DNA of 64,000 bases, taken from Otatea glauca (taxonomy: Eukaryota > Streptophyta > Magnoliopsida > Poales > Poaceae). Below are positions 1 through 11,330 of this stretch, one piece after another (the stretch's first letter is position 1; the number at the start of each line of letters is the position of its first letter). Location: the NCBI GenBank assembly GCA_036346275.1, contig CM070719.1:19943185-20007184 (forward strand). The letters are read 5' to 3'. Both the position numbers and the translations under genes were made by a program. A model generated the notes under the pieces. The model worked only from the letters and a program-made list of their open reading frames with translations, ran no database searches and was not told the DNA's origin.

Positions 1-151
1 TGAGATATGCACAATTACACCGTTTTTATATCTTCATGCAGAATTTATCACAACAAAGCTTTAAATCCTGAAATCTCTTGCTCACGACATCACATCTTTG
101 TTTTTTAAGTACTCTTCTTAATTAACATGCTTATTGCTTTCGTATTTCAAG

Positions 152-3100
152 GTTGTAAGCGAGAACTGGGTTGTCTATCATTATTTCAATCTCCGAGCCC
201 ACAGATTTGAAATGGTAGTGATTGAGATATATGATCAATCTAGAGCGGTATGGCTTATGCACACTGTTTTGATTTAGCTGCTTTTATGATGGTGGTGGTA
301 GTTGTAACTGCACTATTTTTGTACAGGACAATAAAGACATTATGAAGCTCATACTTGGGAAGCATAATTTGTCAGCACCGATTACTTCTTATGCCCGCCC
401 AGAGGTGATGGTGAAATCCCAGTCATACTTTTTTGCCCATTCAGTGAAAGCAATGGCAGTTACACAAACAGCTAAGGGGATAACTTCCAAGCAGCTTCTT
501 ATTGGCACGATTGGTGATCAGGTCTGTTCTCTTGCTTTTGTATTTCTTATTTCCTTTATTATGCACTAGAATGTTGTGCCACCATTTTGTTTGTTTACTT
601 ATATAAGAAACAACTCAACACAATTACCATTTCTATTGTTATTTGCTGATTTACACTTTATCATTGGTTGTCTTTATTTGCTGTTTGAAATTTGTAAAAG
701 AAAAACCCAGAGTATTTCAGTTACCATCGCATCTGAACTCTTTTTTTAAATGATTCCAATGTTTGTTAATTAATTACAGAGTATCAGACTCTATTTATGT
801 ATTTTTAGGCGTAATGTACGCTTAGTTGTACTGTTGCAAAATGCACATATTAGTCCGTCATTCAGTAGTTACTCCTATACATGGACATTACAAGATTTTT
901 TTTTAAACAATGCATTTTTTAAATAGTTTTACAAAAGTAATACGCCGAAAGAAAAATTTACAAAAATATGCCTCGGTCGCCAATTCATTTGGTGACAGAA
1001 GCGCTATCGCCAATCCATTTGGCGACAGAGTTCTGTTTTGTTGTGGATTAAATTGGCCGACGGATTATTTTGGTGTGGATTTATTTGGTCGACAAGCTTG
1101 AGGCTTACCTTGTCGCCAATTGAACTGGTGAAAGAAGGTCCGTCGCCAAAAGGCAGATCTTAATTGCAATAGAGCTTCTGTCGCCAATTAAAATGGCTAT
1201 AGAGGTATATTTTTGTAATTTTTTCGGCATATTATTTTTGTAAAATTATTTAAAAATGTATTATTTTAAAAAAAATTCTACTAGTCATTGTACAATTGTT
1301 GGATGCAGACATGGTTTTGATGCACCTCCTATATGGGCCTCCTACCATATAGGGGGAAATTGATGTTATGATGTATGTATTAGTTCATTCTAGCATCATG
1401 TACATTTCTAATATAGTCATTTTGGAAAACTGGGTGTGAATCTGCTTCTAATTAGATATCTCTTATTCAAGACAAACAAAAGGTGCAGTTCTCAGTTGAT
1501 TCAATTTCAAATTGGGATAGTCCTTGCTAAAACGTGGTTTTGCTTCTTGAAATCTCACATGCATGGCTTTACATGTTCTATTAGTAGCTTAGTGCCTGTT
1601 TTGTTCAAATCTGCATCTCTGCAGTGATTACATCAGCATCTACTCCGCTGTTAGAATGCTCACTGGTGCATTAGTGCAATGGAGTTGATCTTGTTGAGTC
1701 ATTGTGTTTGATGATTATGCACTAAGTAGTCGCTACTTCTCATTGTGTCCAACAGTGAGTAGTTTATTCCCTTACGGAGCTCATTGAAGTAGCACATGAC
1801 TTCAGCAATTAAAATTTATCCCAACATAACCCTAGTTCTTGGGCCAAGCTTAATTTGCAGTTGACCACTTGACCATAGGTTACAAAGTGGAAGCAAACCT
1901 ATGCATCAAAAATCAAGCCTGTTATGGCATCCATATGCTTGATTCAACAATAGTTTGAAATAAACAGATTTCCATGTTTTTAGTTTAAACAAGATTGCTG
2001 GCTATTTAATATGAATTGAGCATACAGATGTTTGATGATATTTTTATTAAACATATGGCAGGTTTTGGCACTTGACAAGCGCTTTCTTGATCCACGCCGT
2101 TCAGTGAATCCCACACAGCAAGAGAAAGAAGAGGGCATTATACCATTGACAGATTCTTTGCCTATTATTCCACAGGTATTTTTTTATTGATGAGCAAAAG
2201 TTAGTTTTGCCTTCACATTTTATTATGAGCATGTTTATAATAATCGCATTGATGTTATATTATAAAAAATCACTAGTTGGTGTTACTATCCTATCATGAC
2301 GAAGTTGTGATCTTGTATCAGTATCACCAGTTGGTGCTTGCTTGAAGATAGTAATGTTCGCATTAGAGTGATTGCATAGAATACAATGAATTGTGCTTGA
2401 TTACAGGTTTAAGACATTGGTTTGTTTCTATTTAGATTTGATAAAATGAATGATATCTTGTTGCCTTGCTTTCAAGAGTGGCAATAATGGGCTGGGTTGG
2501 TGGGGGCCAATACCCACTATTGCCCAGATGTACCATTTTTGTAAAAAAAAGTTATCTTTTTATCTTTTTGATGTAGAATTGGCCAACCCAAACTAGTGGT
2601 TCAAGAAAGAAAACTTCGATAGAACGATACCCTTGTGTATCATGGTGCTAACGGGATTTAGCTCATTATTATTGGCTATTGAGTATAATCAGACTAACAA
2701 AATATGTTTCAACACACTGGAACATGGACTCATTGGTTGCATAGTTTACTTATGTTATCTTTCAAGTACAGTTTACTTATGTTATCTTTCAAGTAGAAGA
2801 ATACATTGATGATACATTCAGAACTATGCAAGGTTAATTCTGTTGCAATTTCATTACTAGCTTGTACACAGCACAATGGATTATTATTTGGTAGGTGTAT
2901 CTGTTAAAGTAGTTTGCCCATTAATTTTTGTTTATTCTATTGTCTATAAGTTTTACTGAACGAGAACAAAGAACAAATTGTTATGAAGTGTGTAAAAGTG
3001 TATAGGGGTGTGCTGAACTGCTGATATCAATTTCATTCATGAAATATGACATAATTGTGCTTGATTTATATATTTGCTTATAGTATATTATTTTAATTCC

Positions 3101-3430
3101 ACTTATATTTATGCCTAACTTGACATTTGACGTTGTGCTAATGGATCTTATGTCATTTTTTTTCCTAAGTCGTATGTGACTCACTCTCTTCAAGTGGAAG
3201 CCCTGCGTGGAATTGTTGCTATTCCTGCAAAGTTGGAGTCCACTACTCTTGTTTTCACGTATGGTGTGGATCTTTTCTACACCCGGCTTGCTCCGTCAAG
3301 AACCTATGATTCACTCACCGATGAATTCAGCTATGCACTTCTTCTAATCACAATTGCTGCCTTGGTTGCTGCCATTATCGTTACTTGGATTTGGTCCGAG
3401 AAAAAGGAGTTGAGAGACAAGTGGAGGTAA
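152..3430 (+). CDS. EMC1: EMC1, ER membrane protein complex subunit 1 (C-terminal exons)
   Basis: Last four exons, all phase 0: 152-247, 327-521, 2062-2175 and 3170-3430 (stop TAA 3428-3430), with AG/GT borders at every junction. Spliced, they give about 221 residues ending in SEKKELRDKWR. The C-terminal EMC1 domain (DUF1620 type) is recognisable from strings such as SENWVVYHYFNLRAHRFEM, KGITSKQLLIGTIGDQ, LDKRFLDPRRS and GVDLFYTRLAPSRTYDSL, followed by one hydrophobic segment (FSYALLLITIAALVAAII) near the C-terminus, as expected for a type I ER protein. EMC1 is the large scaffold subunit of the ER membrane complex that inserts tail-anchored and multi-pass membrane proteins. The 5' part lies outside the window. 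No frameshifts or stops are seen in these exons, so the copy looks functional. Intron 522-2061 hosts a small inverted-repeat element. This is the only clear host housekeeping gene here. Confidence 0.97.
894..1278. mobile_element. Small non-autonomous inverted-repeat element in an EMC1 intron
   Basis: The two ends match as inverted repeats over roughly 80 bases: a T-rich start, then a segment reading TTTTAAATAGTTTTACAAAA and a GCCGAAA box, mirrored at the right end (TTTTTTCGGC, TTTTGTAAAATTATTT). The interior has short inverted phrases, TCGCCAATTCATTTGGTGAC and TCGCCAATCCATTTGGCGAC, that can fold on themselves. There is no coding capacity. Design and TIR length suggest a MULE-derived MITE. I could not find a convincing 8-10 bp target duplication, so the exact borders and superfamily are uncertain. 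Confidence 0.65.
2743..2796. repeat. 27-bp tandem duplication in EMC1 intron
   Basis: Two adjacent copies of a 27-base unit beginning AGTTTACTTATGTTATC (2743-2769 and 2770-2796) differ at one base. It lies in the last intron and has no evident function. Confidence 0.9.
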
Positions 3431-3994
3431 GTGAGGCCTCAACATTCTGATGCGGATGAAATTTTGGGCCCTAGTCAGCGTCCTTTTCTTCCTCTTCGTT
3501 TCTAGTACTAGGGTTCGTTTCACTTTTGACTAGGTCTTTTATTTATGTAACCATTTGACTACAAAGCCTATTTGACGGGGCAACACACTGCATAAATCTT
3601 ATAGGAAAGCCACCTGTTCAATTATAAATACTGGACATTAAATTAAAGAATTGGCAGAGCACAAATGGTGCGCATGAATTGCTTACAAGTTGTAAAATGT
3701 ACACCGCGACCAAACTTTTTAGCAGAATGTTAGTTATTGTTGTAGAGAGAAGTGTGCTATTTCTCATGTAACTAGTTGAATCTTGTCATGTTCAATCGTT
3801 GTACCTTTTTTCATATAGAAATCAGATCCATCTCCTTTGGTCTTGTCATTAGTTCTATTGTTAGCCTGTGATAGGCCGGCCTAGAAGATCCTCGGTGTTG
3901 TGATTTGCGCTACTCCATTTAGTTGGAGAGATACCTAGCTATGAAGGTGCTGTGGCAACTATACTGTAAATCAATTATCTTATGCTAAAGTTGT
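3431..3994 (+). other. EMC1 3' untranslated and downstream region
   Basis: Unique-looking AT-rich sequence follows the EMC1 stop codon. It presumably contains the 3' UTR and polyadenylation site, but no single decisive signal is visible. No second gene is seen before the LTR-like remnant starts near 3995. Confidence 0.5.
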
Positions 3995-4373
3995 GACCGT
4001 TGGGACCGAATATATAAATCTAGATCTACGGGTTATGTTGGTACACACAATGGTAATATAGATAAAATATCAACTCTATACATAGCGAAATAAGATTAAG
4101 TGAACTAAAAATAATAATGTCCAGGGTTATGCTACTACACATAGTGGTAATATAGATGAAATGTCAACTTATACATAACGAAATAAGATTAAACAAACTA
4201 AAAATAATAATTAAATAAATAGTGAGATGATATTATGGTCGACTTTATATTTGTTATGCCTCGTAGGGCTTAAAGCACTAAATAAACAAACTGCTGCGAA
4301 ACGAAAATAAACTCCAAAGAAACCCATCAACTTGTGTCAGACAATAGACTAGAGGCATAGCGTGGACATTGGA
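3995..4373 (-). mobile_element. Left part of an old LTR remnant (Tekay-like), split by MULE-1
   Basis: This stretch resembles the terminal part of the 3.1-kb Tekay-type LTR at 55553-58646: a GGGACCGAAT start, phrases about a lost TGG-TACACACA track, and a 'gtagggctta-aagcact' block. It is cut by MULE-1 and appears to resume at 12610. It is strongly diverged, so the identification is tentative. Confidence 0.45.
4030..4209. repeat. Imperfect ~90-bp tandem duplication
   Basis: Two consecutive units (about 4030-4123 and 4124-4209) share the order GGGTTATG, GGTAATATAGAT, AAATAAGATTAA and AACTAAAAATAATAAT with scattered differences. The duplication lies inside the LTR remnant. Confidence 0.75.
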
Positions 4374-4383
4374 CTGGCTAGCC
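4374..4383. repeat. Target site duplication of MULE-1, left copy
   Basis: CTGGCTAGCC here is repeated exactly at 12600-12609, directly outside the opposite terminus. A 10-bp duplication is within the 9-11 bp range typical of Mutator-like elements. Confidence 0.92.
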
Positions 4384-4493
4384 GAATTTTTTTTTGTTTA
4401 ATATTTTTTTTATTCTTTTTTTCAAAACTATGCGTCCGAAAATTTTTTTACGTAAATGCCTCCCCATCGCTGTGTATGGGGCGATCGCCCATA
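4384..4493. repeat. MULE-1 left terminal inverted repeat
   Basis: Begins GAATTTTTTTTTGTTTAAT and continues through CAAAACTATGCGTCCGAAAA to a GGGGCGATCGCCC palindrome. The reverse complement of 12490-12599 gives the same series with small indels in the T-runs. Confidence 0.9.
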
Positions 4494-5331
4494 CAGGCGA
4501 TCGGTGCTTCGCCGTTCTTGGCAGCGCACGCACTGCTTCTTCGCGTCGTCCGGTGGGCCCCATGCTCGAGACAGAAGCGGCGCAGTGAGCTTTTTTAGTT
4601 TTGTTTCGTAATTACTATATGCCTTTTTAATATAAACCCCATAACTTTTGCTAGAGTGTCCAAATTAAATGAAACTTGTTTCTAAATTTAAATTTTGGAA
4701 TGAGGAATTAGAGTGTAAAATAAAAATCCATGTGTTATTTGCGTAAAAATATTTTTATTTGAGTTCGAATGCTAGGCTCTAATCAGGATTGTGAAGGAAT
4801 TATAATGTGTGTTGATCCATAATTCATGAAATAAATAGAATAAGTTACTACAACCTTATGCACTTCATTTTGCAAAAATATCTAAATATGATTGCATTTT
4901 GAATCAAAGATGGCTAGTTTAAACCCTTTATAACATTCATTGTTCAAGCGGTTAGAATAATGTTCGAACGACCTCAAAACTTGATGAAACCGTTTTGTTG
5001 CATTCTTGGGCTTGCATAGGTTACAATTATGTAAAAATATTTAGATGTCACTTTAGGTCGCACTATTTTATTGTTGTCCAGAACATGCAATCGGTAAAAC
5101 ATCAAAATGGCCGTATCTTTCGCAAACGATGGTAAAACTCGATGAAATCAAATCATTTAACTTAAAATGCTATAACCTATCTCGATGGAGAAAAATAACA
5201 TCATTTGGGACAAGCTGAGCGATGGGACATATCTGAGCCCTCCTGGACGGTGAGCATACTCTTGAAGGTTGGGCGCGCTCTTTATTACGACTTAAAACTA
5301 AAAGGAGTACCACGAACAAAGAAAATCAAAG
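4494..5331. other. MULE-1 subterminal spacer
   Basis: No supported gene. The first ~90 bases are GC-rich and include GGCGATCGG copies. From ~4600 to 5200 the sequence is AT-rich with no recognisable motif. It lies downstream (3') of the GRF-like gene. Confidence 0.6.
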
Positions 5332-5918
5332 TTAACACCGGGACGTCTCATCGAGTGCTTCGAGGCCACTTCCCATTCGCCCATGCCTCTGGCGGGGCTT
5401 CTCTGGCACATCGCGCCCTCTCTCGTTTCCTCTCTCTCTCGGCCTCCTTCTCCTCCGCTTCCTTCCTACATGCCTCCTCGCGTGCGGCATCGCGTTGTTC
5501 TTGAAACCACCGCGTGAACTCATCCCGCCGATTGGCTTGGTCAAGAAGCCGTTGGTCCTCGGGTTGATCTCCGTATCAAACCACTGCTCAAATTCACACA
5601 GTGGCGGAGGTGACTGCATGAAACGTAAATTAGCAAAGTTTCATTCACAAATATTATGTAACCCCATACGATTGTTACCATGCGGCGATCCTTCAGGCTC
5701 TTCTCCGGCGGATCGAAGGCGTAGTTGCGGCACTTCCAATACCTCCTCTTCCAAGTTGAAATTTCCCAAGAGCGGACAAGCCTGCAAAGATCTCCGCACA
5801 TACACATGGGTGCTACAGCTCCACGAGGTAGGAAGAGATCTTGGTACGCTAAATTCGCGGCATGCACTTGCTTCTTCCTTTGCCTTCCCTTACCCTTTGC
5901 ACTTGCACGCCTCGGCAT
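5332..5918 (-). CDS. Intact two-exon Cys-rich (GRF-like) protein gene carried by MULE-1
   Basis: Reading leftwards: exon 1 is 5918-5679 (80 codons, ATG 5918-5916), the intron runs 5678-5614 (GTAAC donor, ATGCAG acceptor) and exon 2 is 5613-5332 with stop, giving 173 residues without interruption. The start is basic (MPRRASAKGKGRQRKK). A Cys-rich core follows with MCMCGDLC and then RRYWKCRNYAFDPPEKS, resembling the GRF-type zinc finger family in which a C-x-C pair is followed by R/F-Y-x-C. Exon 2 starts SPPPLCEFEQWFDTEI, which I recall as typical of grass MULE-associated proteins of this type. The tail is Arg-rich and probably a nuclear localisation signal. The function is unknown. It could be a captured host gene or a native accessory gene. 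It stays open although neighbours are shredded. Confidence 0.7.
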
Positions 5919-6004
5919 TTTCGATTGATGCTCACCTCTATTCTTTCTCCCGCTATTCTTTGCGAGACCGCTTGTGAGAACGAATGTTATAAAGGGCAGA
6001 TATC

Positions 6005-6095
6005 GCCGGGTATGGAGCGATCGCCTCATATTTGGGCGATCGCCCCATATAAAGCGATCGCCTCACATTAGGCGATTGCCCCTACTAGAGGCGAT
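6005..6095. repeat. Cluster of GGCGATCGCC-type palindromes
   Basis: Within ~90 bases there are several phased copies: GAGCGATCGCCTCATAT, GGGCGATCGCCCCATAT, AAGCGATCGCCTCACAT, AGGCGATTGCCCC and AGGCGATAG. The same motif sits in both terminal repeats of MULE-1. It lies just upstream of the GRF-like gene start, so it may act in its promoter or bind transposase; that role is inference. Confidence 0.85.
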
Positions 6096-6249
6096 AGGTG
6101 CACCAAAACGTTGGTGTGTTGTCACGTCGTGTGGTATAGGCAAGCAATGCATAAATGATTTGAACAATTTATAGTGATAACGCTGTCATGTTACTAACTC
6201 GGGGAGTTATACAATATGTCAAGCGTAAAGCCATTACAAAAATACATCC

Positions 6250-8770
6250 GCACAACAAGTCAATCACGCCACGCTTCATAATCGGCCCGTGGGGTAGCCG
6301 AGTGGCGATCGCGACGGACGTCCCTCCTAGGCCGACCACTGCGCAGCGGCGTAGAGTAGTGCGACGGCGAGGCCAAATCTGTGGCGCACCGCAGAGCCGA
6401 GAGGGTCGAGGTAGTCGGTCGAAAGGTACTCCTCCGTGTCGAACTCGTCGTCGAAGGGTCGCCGAAACCACCACGAGGTCTCTGCTGGGCGCGGACGACG
6501 AGGAGCCTCCATGACACCGCCCCACCGCTGCGTGGGAGCGTAGCGAGGAACCGACGGGTAGGGCGAGACGCGAAGGAGCCTCCCGACCATCGCCCCCATT
6601 CTGCTGCGTGGGAGCGTAGCGAGGAACCGACGGGTACGCGAGGAGCGGAAGGAGCCTCGTCGACCACTGTCCCCCCGCACCGCGTGGGGCGTGACGAGGC
6701 ACCGGGGGTGGAAGTCTTTGGGGCGAAGTGGCGTGGGGTCTGCGTCCGCCGACGTCTCGCGCCCGGCGGTGTGGCCAATCGAGCCAACCGCCTCACCGTC
6801 ATCGAGGACCCGACCCCAAGCCGTCTCGGACTCGGCGGTGGTCACCAGTATGCCCCAGTAGGCGCGTCAACATGGACACGACCTCCACCTCAATCTCCGC
6901 CAAGAGTTGAGTCCGCATGTAACGCCGATTGTTATTACGTAAGTTACATGAAAAGACGTGCCCATGTAGGTTCGATTGCGACACTTACCGAGGCGTTGTC
7001 CTCTAGGACATCTGTGAAGGGTGCGTGTCCGCCATCGATGCTCGCCGGCGACGTATGGTCTTGGTGTGTACCCCACCGAGGCGAGTCGCGTTGGGCGAAC
7101 CACTCCATGTAATCGATCGTACATGTCATGGTCGTCGGCCGGGTCTCGGTGACCTCTCGTTGAGTCGCGGCGTCCCATCAGACGGCCCATGGCTGCATAC
7201 GGTCGCGAATCGAGAGCCCACCGCAAAGACCCATCCGGTTCATCCCGCAATGCAAAAATAGTAAGTACACACCACATTAATTTCGCAAAGATGCGGAGTA
7301 GTAGGATCGGGGCAAGTACTGTGGCGCCACGTCGACAACGTGACGAGGCGGCAAAGGAAAGGATCGAACAGCCGAATCGCCGCAAAGACTCGGTCGGGGA
7401 GTACTCCTCGACACAAAGGTCAAAGACGAGCACCTTACGGGTGAGCCAAAGGCCTCATCTCGCGTGCAAAGCACGGAGATCCGTGAGTGCTCGGGCGTGG
7501 ACGTCGACGCAGTGTATGGCGCCCACCGCACGTCCTCGTCGTGGAGGCGGTCGAACTCCCGAACGAACTCGATAGGACCTCCTCACTGTCGCGCGCGAAC
7601 CTCCGCCGCGAGGAAATAAGAAATGGCGAAGGTTATTCAAGTGCGTTAGTGGGAAAAGATACGAGGGAGCATACGCCGTCGGACCCGAGTGGCCCATGGT
7701 GGGCGATCCACCGGTCGTCTCCGTAAAGCTCCTCGAGTGCGGTGTCGTGTCAACAACAGCTGCCGACGGAGAAGCGCTCCCAAGACCACAATCGGAGGAG
7801 TAGGACGCAACCGACATCGCCGCGTCGTGCTCGCTGAGAGACGGCGTCGCATGCACCTCAGACGTCGCCGCAAGCACACCGAGGCCCACGACCACCGCAT
7901 CACCGCTTACAATGGGGAGTTAGGCGTGCTCGCCGAGATGAGATTGAACCGAGTGTGTTACCTCATCCACCGGGTGTCGGCGATGTCTTTGGGCGTGCTC
8001 GATCAGTGACGGTCCACCGTGTTCCGTGGGAGGACGGAACATCACCCAACCAAGAACAACAGAGGTATGCCTCCAAGTGGCGGGCCACGCCCGCCTCCTC
8101 CGCGTCTTGGTGGAGAAGCTGAGCTGCGGCGTTCGCAACAAACATTATCGACAACTTGGCGCTTCTATTTTAATTCTCAAAGAAAGAGGTACTCACCGTG
8201 AATCGGCGACCACGCCGTCGGACCGTGGCGCTCGGCCTCCTAAGGGGCTAGTAGGGGTGCTCGGGTGTGCCGCACCTCGGCGAAACGCGCGACAACTCGG
8301 CGTGCCACGTGACGGAGGCGTCGTGCGGCACGATCGCCGGACCCGCATGGGGAGGCCTAAGAGGTACGACACGTCCCGCAGCGTCGAGCCATCTCTCCGC
8401 ACGGAAGGTGGAACGTGTCGTCTCCGGTCTCCACCGGTCCACGAGTGCGCCGCGAGGATCGGTCGTGCGAACCGCGGGACCTCCTTGCCCGCTAACGGGC
8501 GCCACCGCTCCACCATCCTACAAAGAGGAAGTAAGCGGCCCGCCGCAACCTTTGCATGTAATGCATTGCGTCGTTAAATTGCATTCACGGTAAGTACATG
8601 TACGTAAAGAGTGCAAGCGTTCGCGACTTACCGTGGAACCCGGCGGGTCGATGCGGCGACTCCACAGGCACCCGAGGTCGGCGTGGCCCTAGCTCTCGGT
8701 TCTCCTCTGCGGAGTACCTAGACCGGTGGGTCGATCGACGGTCACGCCCAAAGCGAGGCAAGGTCACGCC
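6250..8770 (-). pseudogene. Plant mobile domain (PMD) protein gene, decayed, in MULE-1
   Basis: Minus-strand fragments in several frames follow the order of plant mobile domain proteins. An N-terminal exon ends near 8635 (PRRPRVPVESPHRPAGF, donor GTAAGT). The signature LVDRWRPET, with a DVSYLLGLP string in another frame, lies at about 8480-8330. A C-terminal RWAPYTASTS, SRISVLCTRDEAF block (about 7530-7440) is continued in another frame by VFDLCVEEYSPTESLRRFG. A Pro/Arg-rich low-complexity tail runs down to about 6250. PMD proteins occur in plant MULEs and gypsy elements and in the host proteins MAIN and MAIL1, which act in transposon silencing and genome stability in Arabidopsis. Frequent 1-2 base indels break the frame, and exon borders could not all be placed. 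Confidence 0.75.
6526..6640. repeat. 76-bp-period direct repeat in the PMD gene tail
   Basis: GCTGCGTGGGAGCGTAGCGA followed by GGAACCGACGGGTA appears at about 6527 and again at about 6603. It encodes a repeated Pro/Arg/Ser-rich peptide with RRFLATLPRS in the minus-strand frame. Confidence 0.8.
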
Positions 8771-9109
8771 ATCGTGGCTCGTTACAAAGCAAATACAACA
8801 GATTTATCGGTAATTACATGTGCACACAAAATGAAATGCGAAATAACGAATTGTACCATACTCAATAAACAATACAACCGGCGTGCGAGAGCCAAAAAAC
8901 TCGGATTGCAAACATACGAAAGACAAAGACATGTTCGACGAGGCACGTAACGTCGAGAATTACATTATCCTCGTAGCTACTAATCGGAACATCGGAGAAT
9001 TACATGATGCGAACAACAACTTACTAGTACATTGAAAATTACATCGAACATTACAACGCACATTACAACTTACGGTCCATTGAAAAATACAAGATGGGAA
9101 CAACATGGA

Positions 9110-11330
9110 AAGTTACATTATCCGCGATTGCGACGCGCCTCGACTCGCCCATATCGTTCGAATCGCCTTGTCCTTCGACGCCGACCTTCGTCTTCAACAT
9201 TCGGATGTCCGGTACCCATCGATGGTCCGGAGAGGGTGTTGTGAACGATCCATCCACTCGGTACCGTACACCTCATGATGCCACGTGTTGAGAACGCTCG
9301 CTTGTAGTAGTACGGGGAGATGAGCGGACGACGGATTGATGCGTCTCGGCGGTGCGGCAATGACGTCGCGAGCACGGCAAGTCAAGCGTGGTTTCGGCGA
9401 GCACTCGCAATCACCGCTCGGGTATGCACGCATGGGAAGTCCTCTCCGGTGGCACCCTGCGACCTCGGTCACCGCAGCGCACGTGGTATCTCTGTTCCAC
9501 GCCACTCTCGGTGTAACCCGATGTGTCTGCGCTTTCTTGTTTTCTTGGACATGTAGGTAGACACAACAGTTGAGTAAGACGATCGATTGTCCGACATACA
9601 TGCCGTGGAGGTCTTGTATCGCTCAATGAAATATCTCTCGTGTCCCTAATAAGACACCCTCAACTATACCCACCATGGAAGGCATCCGTGCCTTTCATTA
9701 CCAGTTGTAAATCTCCGCCAGTTCGTTGTCATGATCCCATAACGCGAGCCGCCCTCGTCGCGCGAAGGACCATTTCTCCAAAGGCTCATGTCGTATCCAA
9801 TCGGTGAAACTCTTTATCTTTGGTACCCGCCTACACCGGAGGTTTGGGAGGTCCGCTTACAGCCTTACACAAGGCTGTGGGGTCCTCTCCTTGCTCATGG
9901 TACACCATCGGGTTCCTTGATGAACTAGCGGTACCTTTGGGATCCATTGATTGCTTCTTCGTTAGTTCGTCCAACGCCTTCCAAAGCGCGTCGAACTTCC
10001 TCCGTTGGTTCTGTTTGCATAGGCGCTGAACATGTTCATAAGCTCCTTGTTCTGGAACCGACGGAAAAATTGGCACCCATGTGCCTCATGCACCACCGCT
10101 CCTCGTGTCCGCCACTTTGTCGCTCCCACGACGGCGGACCCTTGTTGCATATCCACGATCGCCCTTAGCGACCGCATGTCGGTCATGGATGACGCAAACA
10201 TCGAACTGTCAAGAACAATCGCCGACTTCACTCTTTCAAGGAACCATGCATCTCTCGTGTTTTCCCCTCCACGAATGCCAACGCAACCGGTAGAACTCGT
10301 TGTTGGCATCCACCGCGATCGCGATTAGAATCGCCCTTGTACTTCCCGTAAGGAATGTGCCGCCCATGCAAAGGACCGGTAGAAGCGTCTTGAACGCATT
10401 TATGCATGCGCCAGGCGAAGAATGCACGCCGCAATACCCACTTCCCGGTGCACGCACCACCCGCAGGAACTCGCAAGGTCGATGGATGTACCGGGGTTCC
10501 TTTGTGCGATTGCCCGAGCAAGTGGGAATATTCTCGCACGAAGCCTCGTGCGTCCCGAACCGTATTTCCGTGTCATTTTTGCTCTCCATGCCTTTGCGTA
10601 GCTAATCTTGTCTCAAACCTCTCCTCCACGGTGTGATAATAGATCGAGGCTGCGGATGGGGATTGTCCACGATCGACCATAAAACACATTTGCCACCCAA
10701 GTGGGCGGCGGTTATGTGTCCCTACTCCGCTTCTTCCACTCGCGATTATGCTCCATCACTATGGAGCATTTCCGATGTCCGCCCACTTCCTGGTATGCAT
10801 GCACCCGCCATGGGCACGAATCAACTCACGCACTTCACGTCGTAGTCCTTCTTCTTGGACTTCACAACCCCGAATTGCCGCGAGAGACATTGCCCAAGAT
10901 TTCACCGCATCCATCACAGCCTCCTTGTCTTTATATATGGCCCCTGCGTCACCTCGTTCTCACGATACTCCCATGCATCAATGTTCCTTCATTCATTGTT
11001 AGGTCTTGAAATTGTAATTGGTCCACGCACGAGGATAGGCACCTCGGGCGTTGTCCTCCTCGTCGAGTGCTCACCATCGTGGACTTCCTCATCCGCACGG
11101 TCCTCCTCTTCCATCAGTCAACAATGTCCTCCACCTCCTCCCCTCGTCGGCCACCCTCGCGCCTCCACCGCTGTCTCCTCTGCCCCGGTCCCTTCGTCAC
11201 CGCCAGTCTTGTGCTCCTCGTCTCGGGCTCCTCGCCTTCCTCTTCGCATCCTTCTACATTTGATGTCCCTCCGCCGTAATGTCCACCCGACATCACGAAC
11301 TTGCGACACCGATGGAGCTACCGTGTAGCA
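9110..11330 (-). pseudogene. MURA-type MULE transposase, decayed, in MULE-1
   Basis: Minus-strand pieces in several frames follow the MURA order. There is an acidic N-terminal stretch (11296-11114), then LLPVLCMGGTFLTG and VDANNEFY (about 10500-10260), which correspond to the catalytic core around the first acidic residue (usually DGTFL; here GGTFL in the frame I can read). FFRRFQNKELMNMFSAYANR and KFDALWKALDELT follow (about 10080-9900), then WIRHEPLEKWSFA and GSRYGIMTTNLAEIYN (about 9800-9690), and a SWIM-like Cys/His zone ending ISPYYYKRAF (about 9480-9300). MURA cuts and joins the element ends. Dense indels prevent a single frame. It is upstream of the PMD gene on the same strand. Confidence 0.85.

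Noticed and set aside
6381..7112. Long plus-strand open frame (243 codons) inside MULE-1
   Set aside because: It is antisense to the PMD gene tail in GC-rich DNA. The peptide is Arg/Pro-rich without a domain, and the minus strand has the recognisable PMD words.
8193..8577. Alternative overlapping frames around 8193-8593 on both strands
   Set aside because: Only the minus-strand LVDRWRPET and DVSYLLGLP words are meaningful (plant mobile domain). The rest are shadows.
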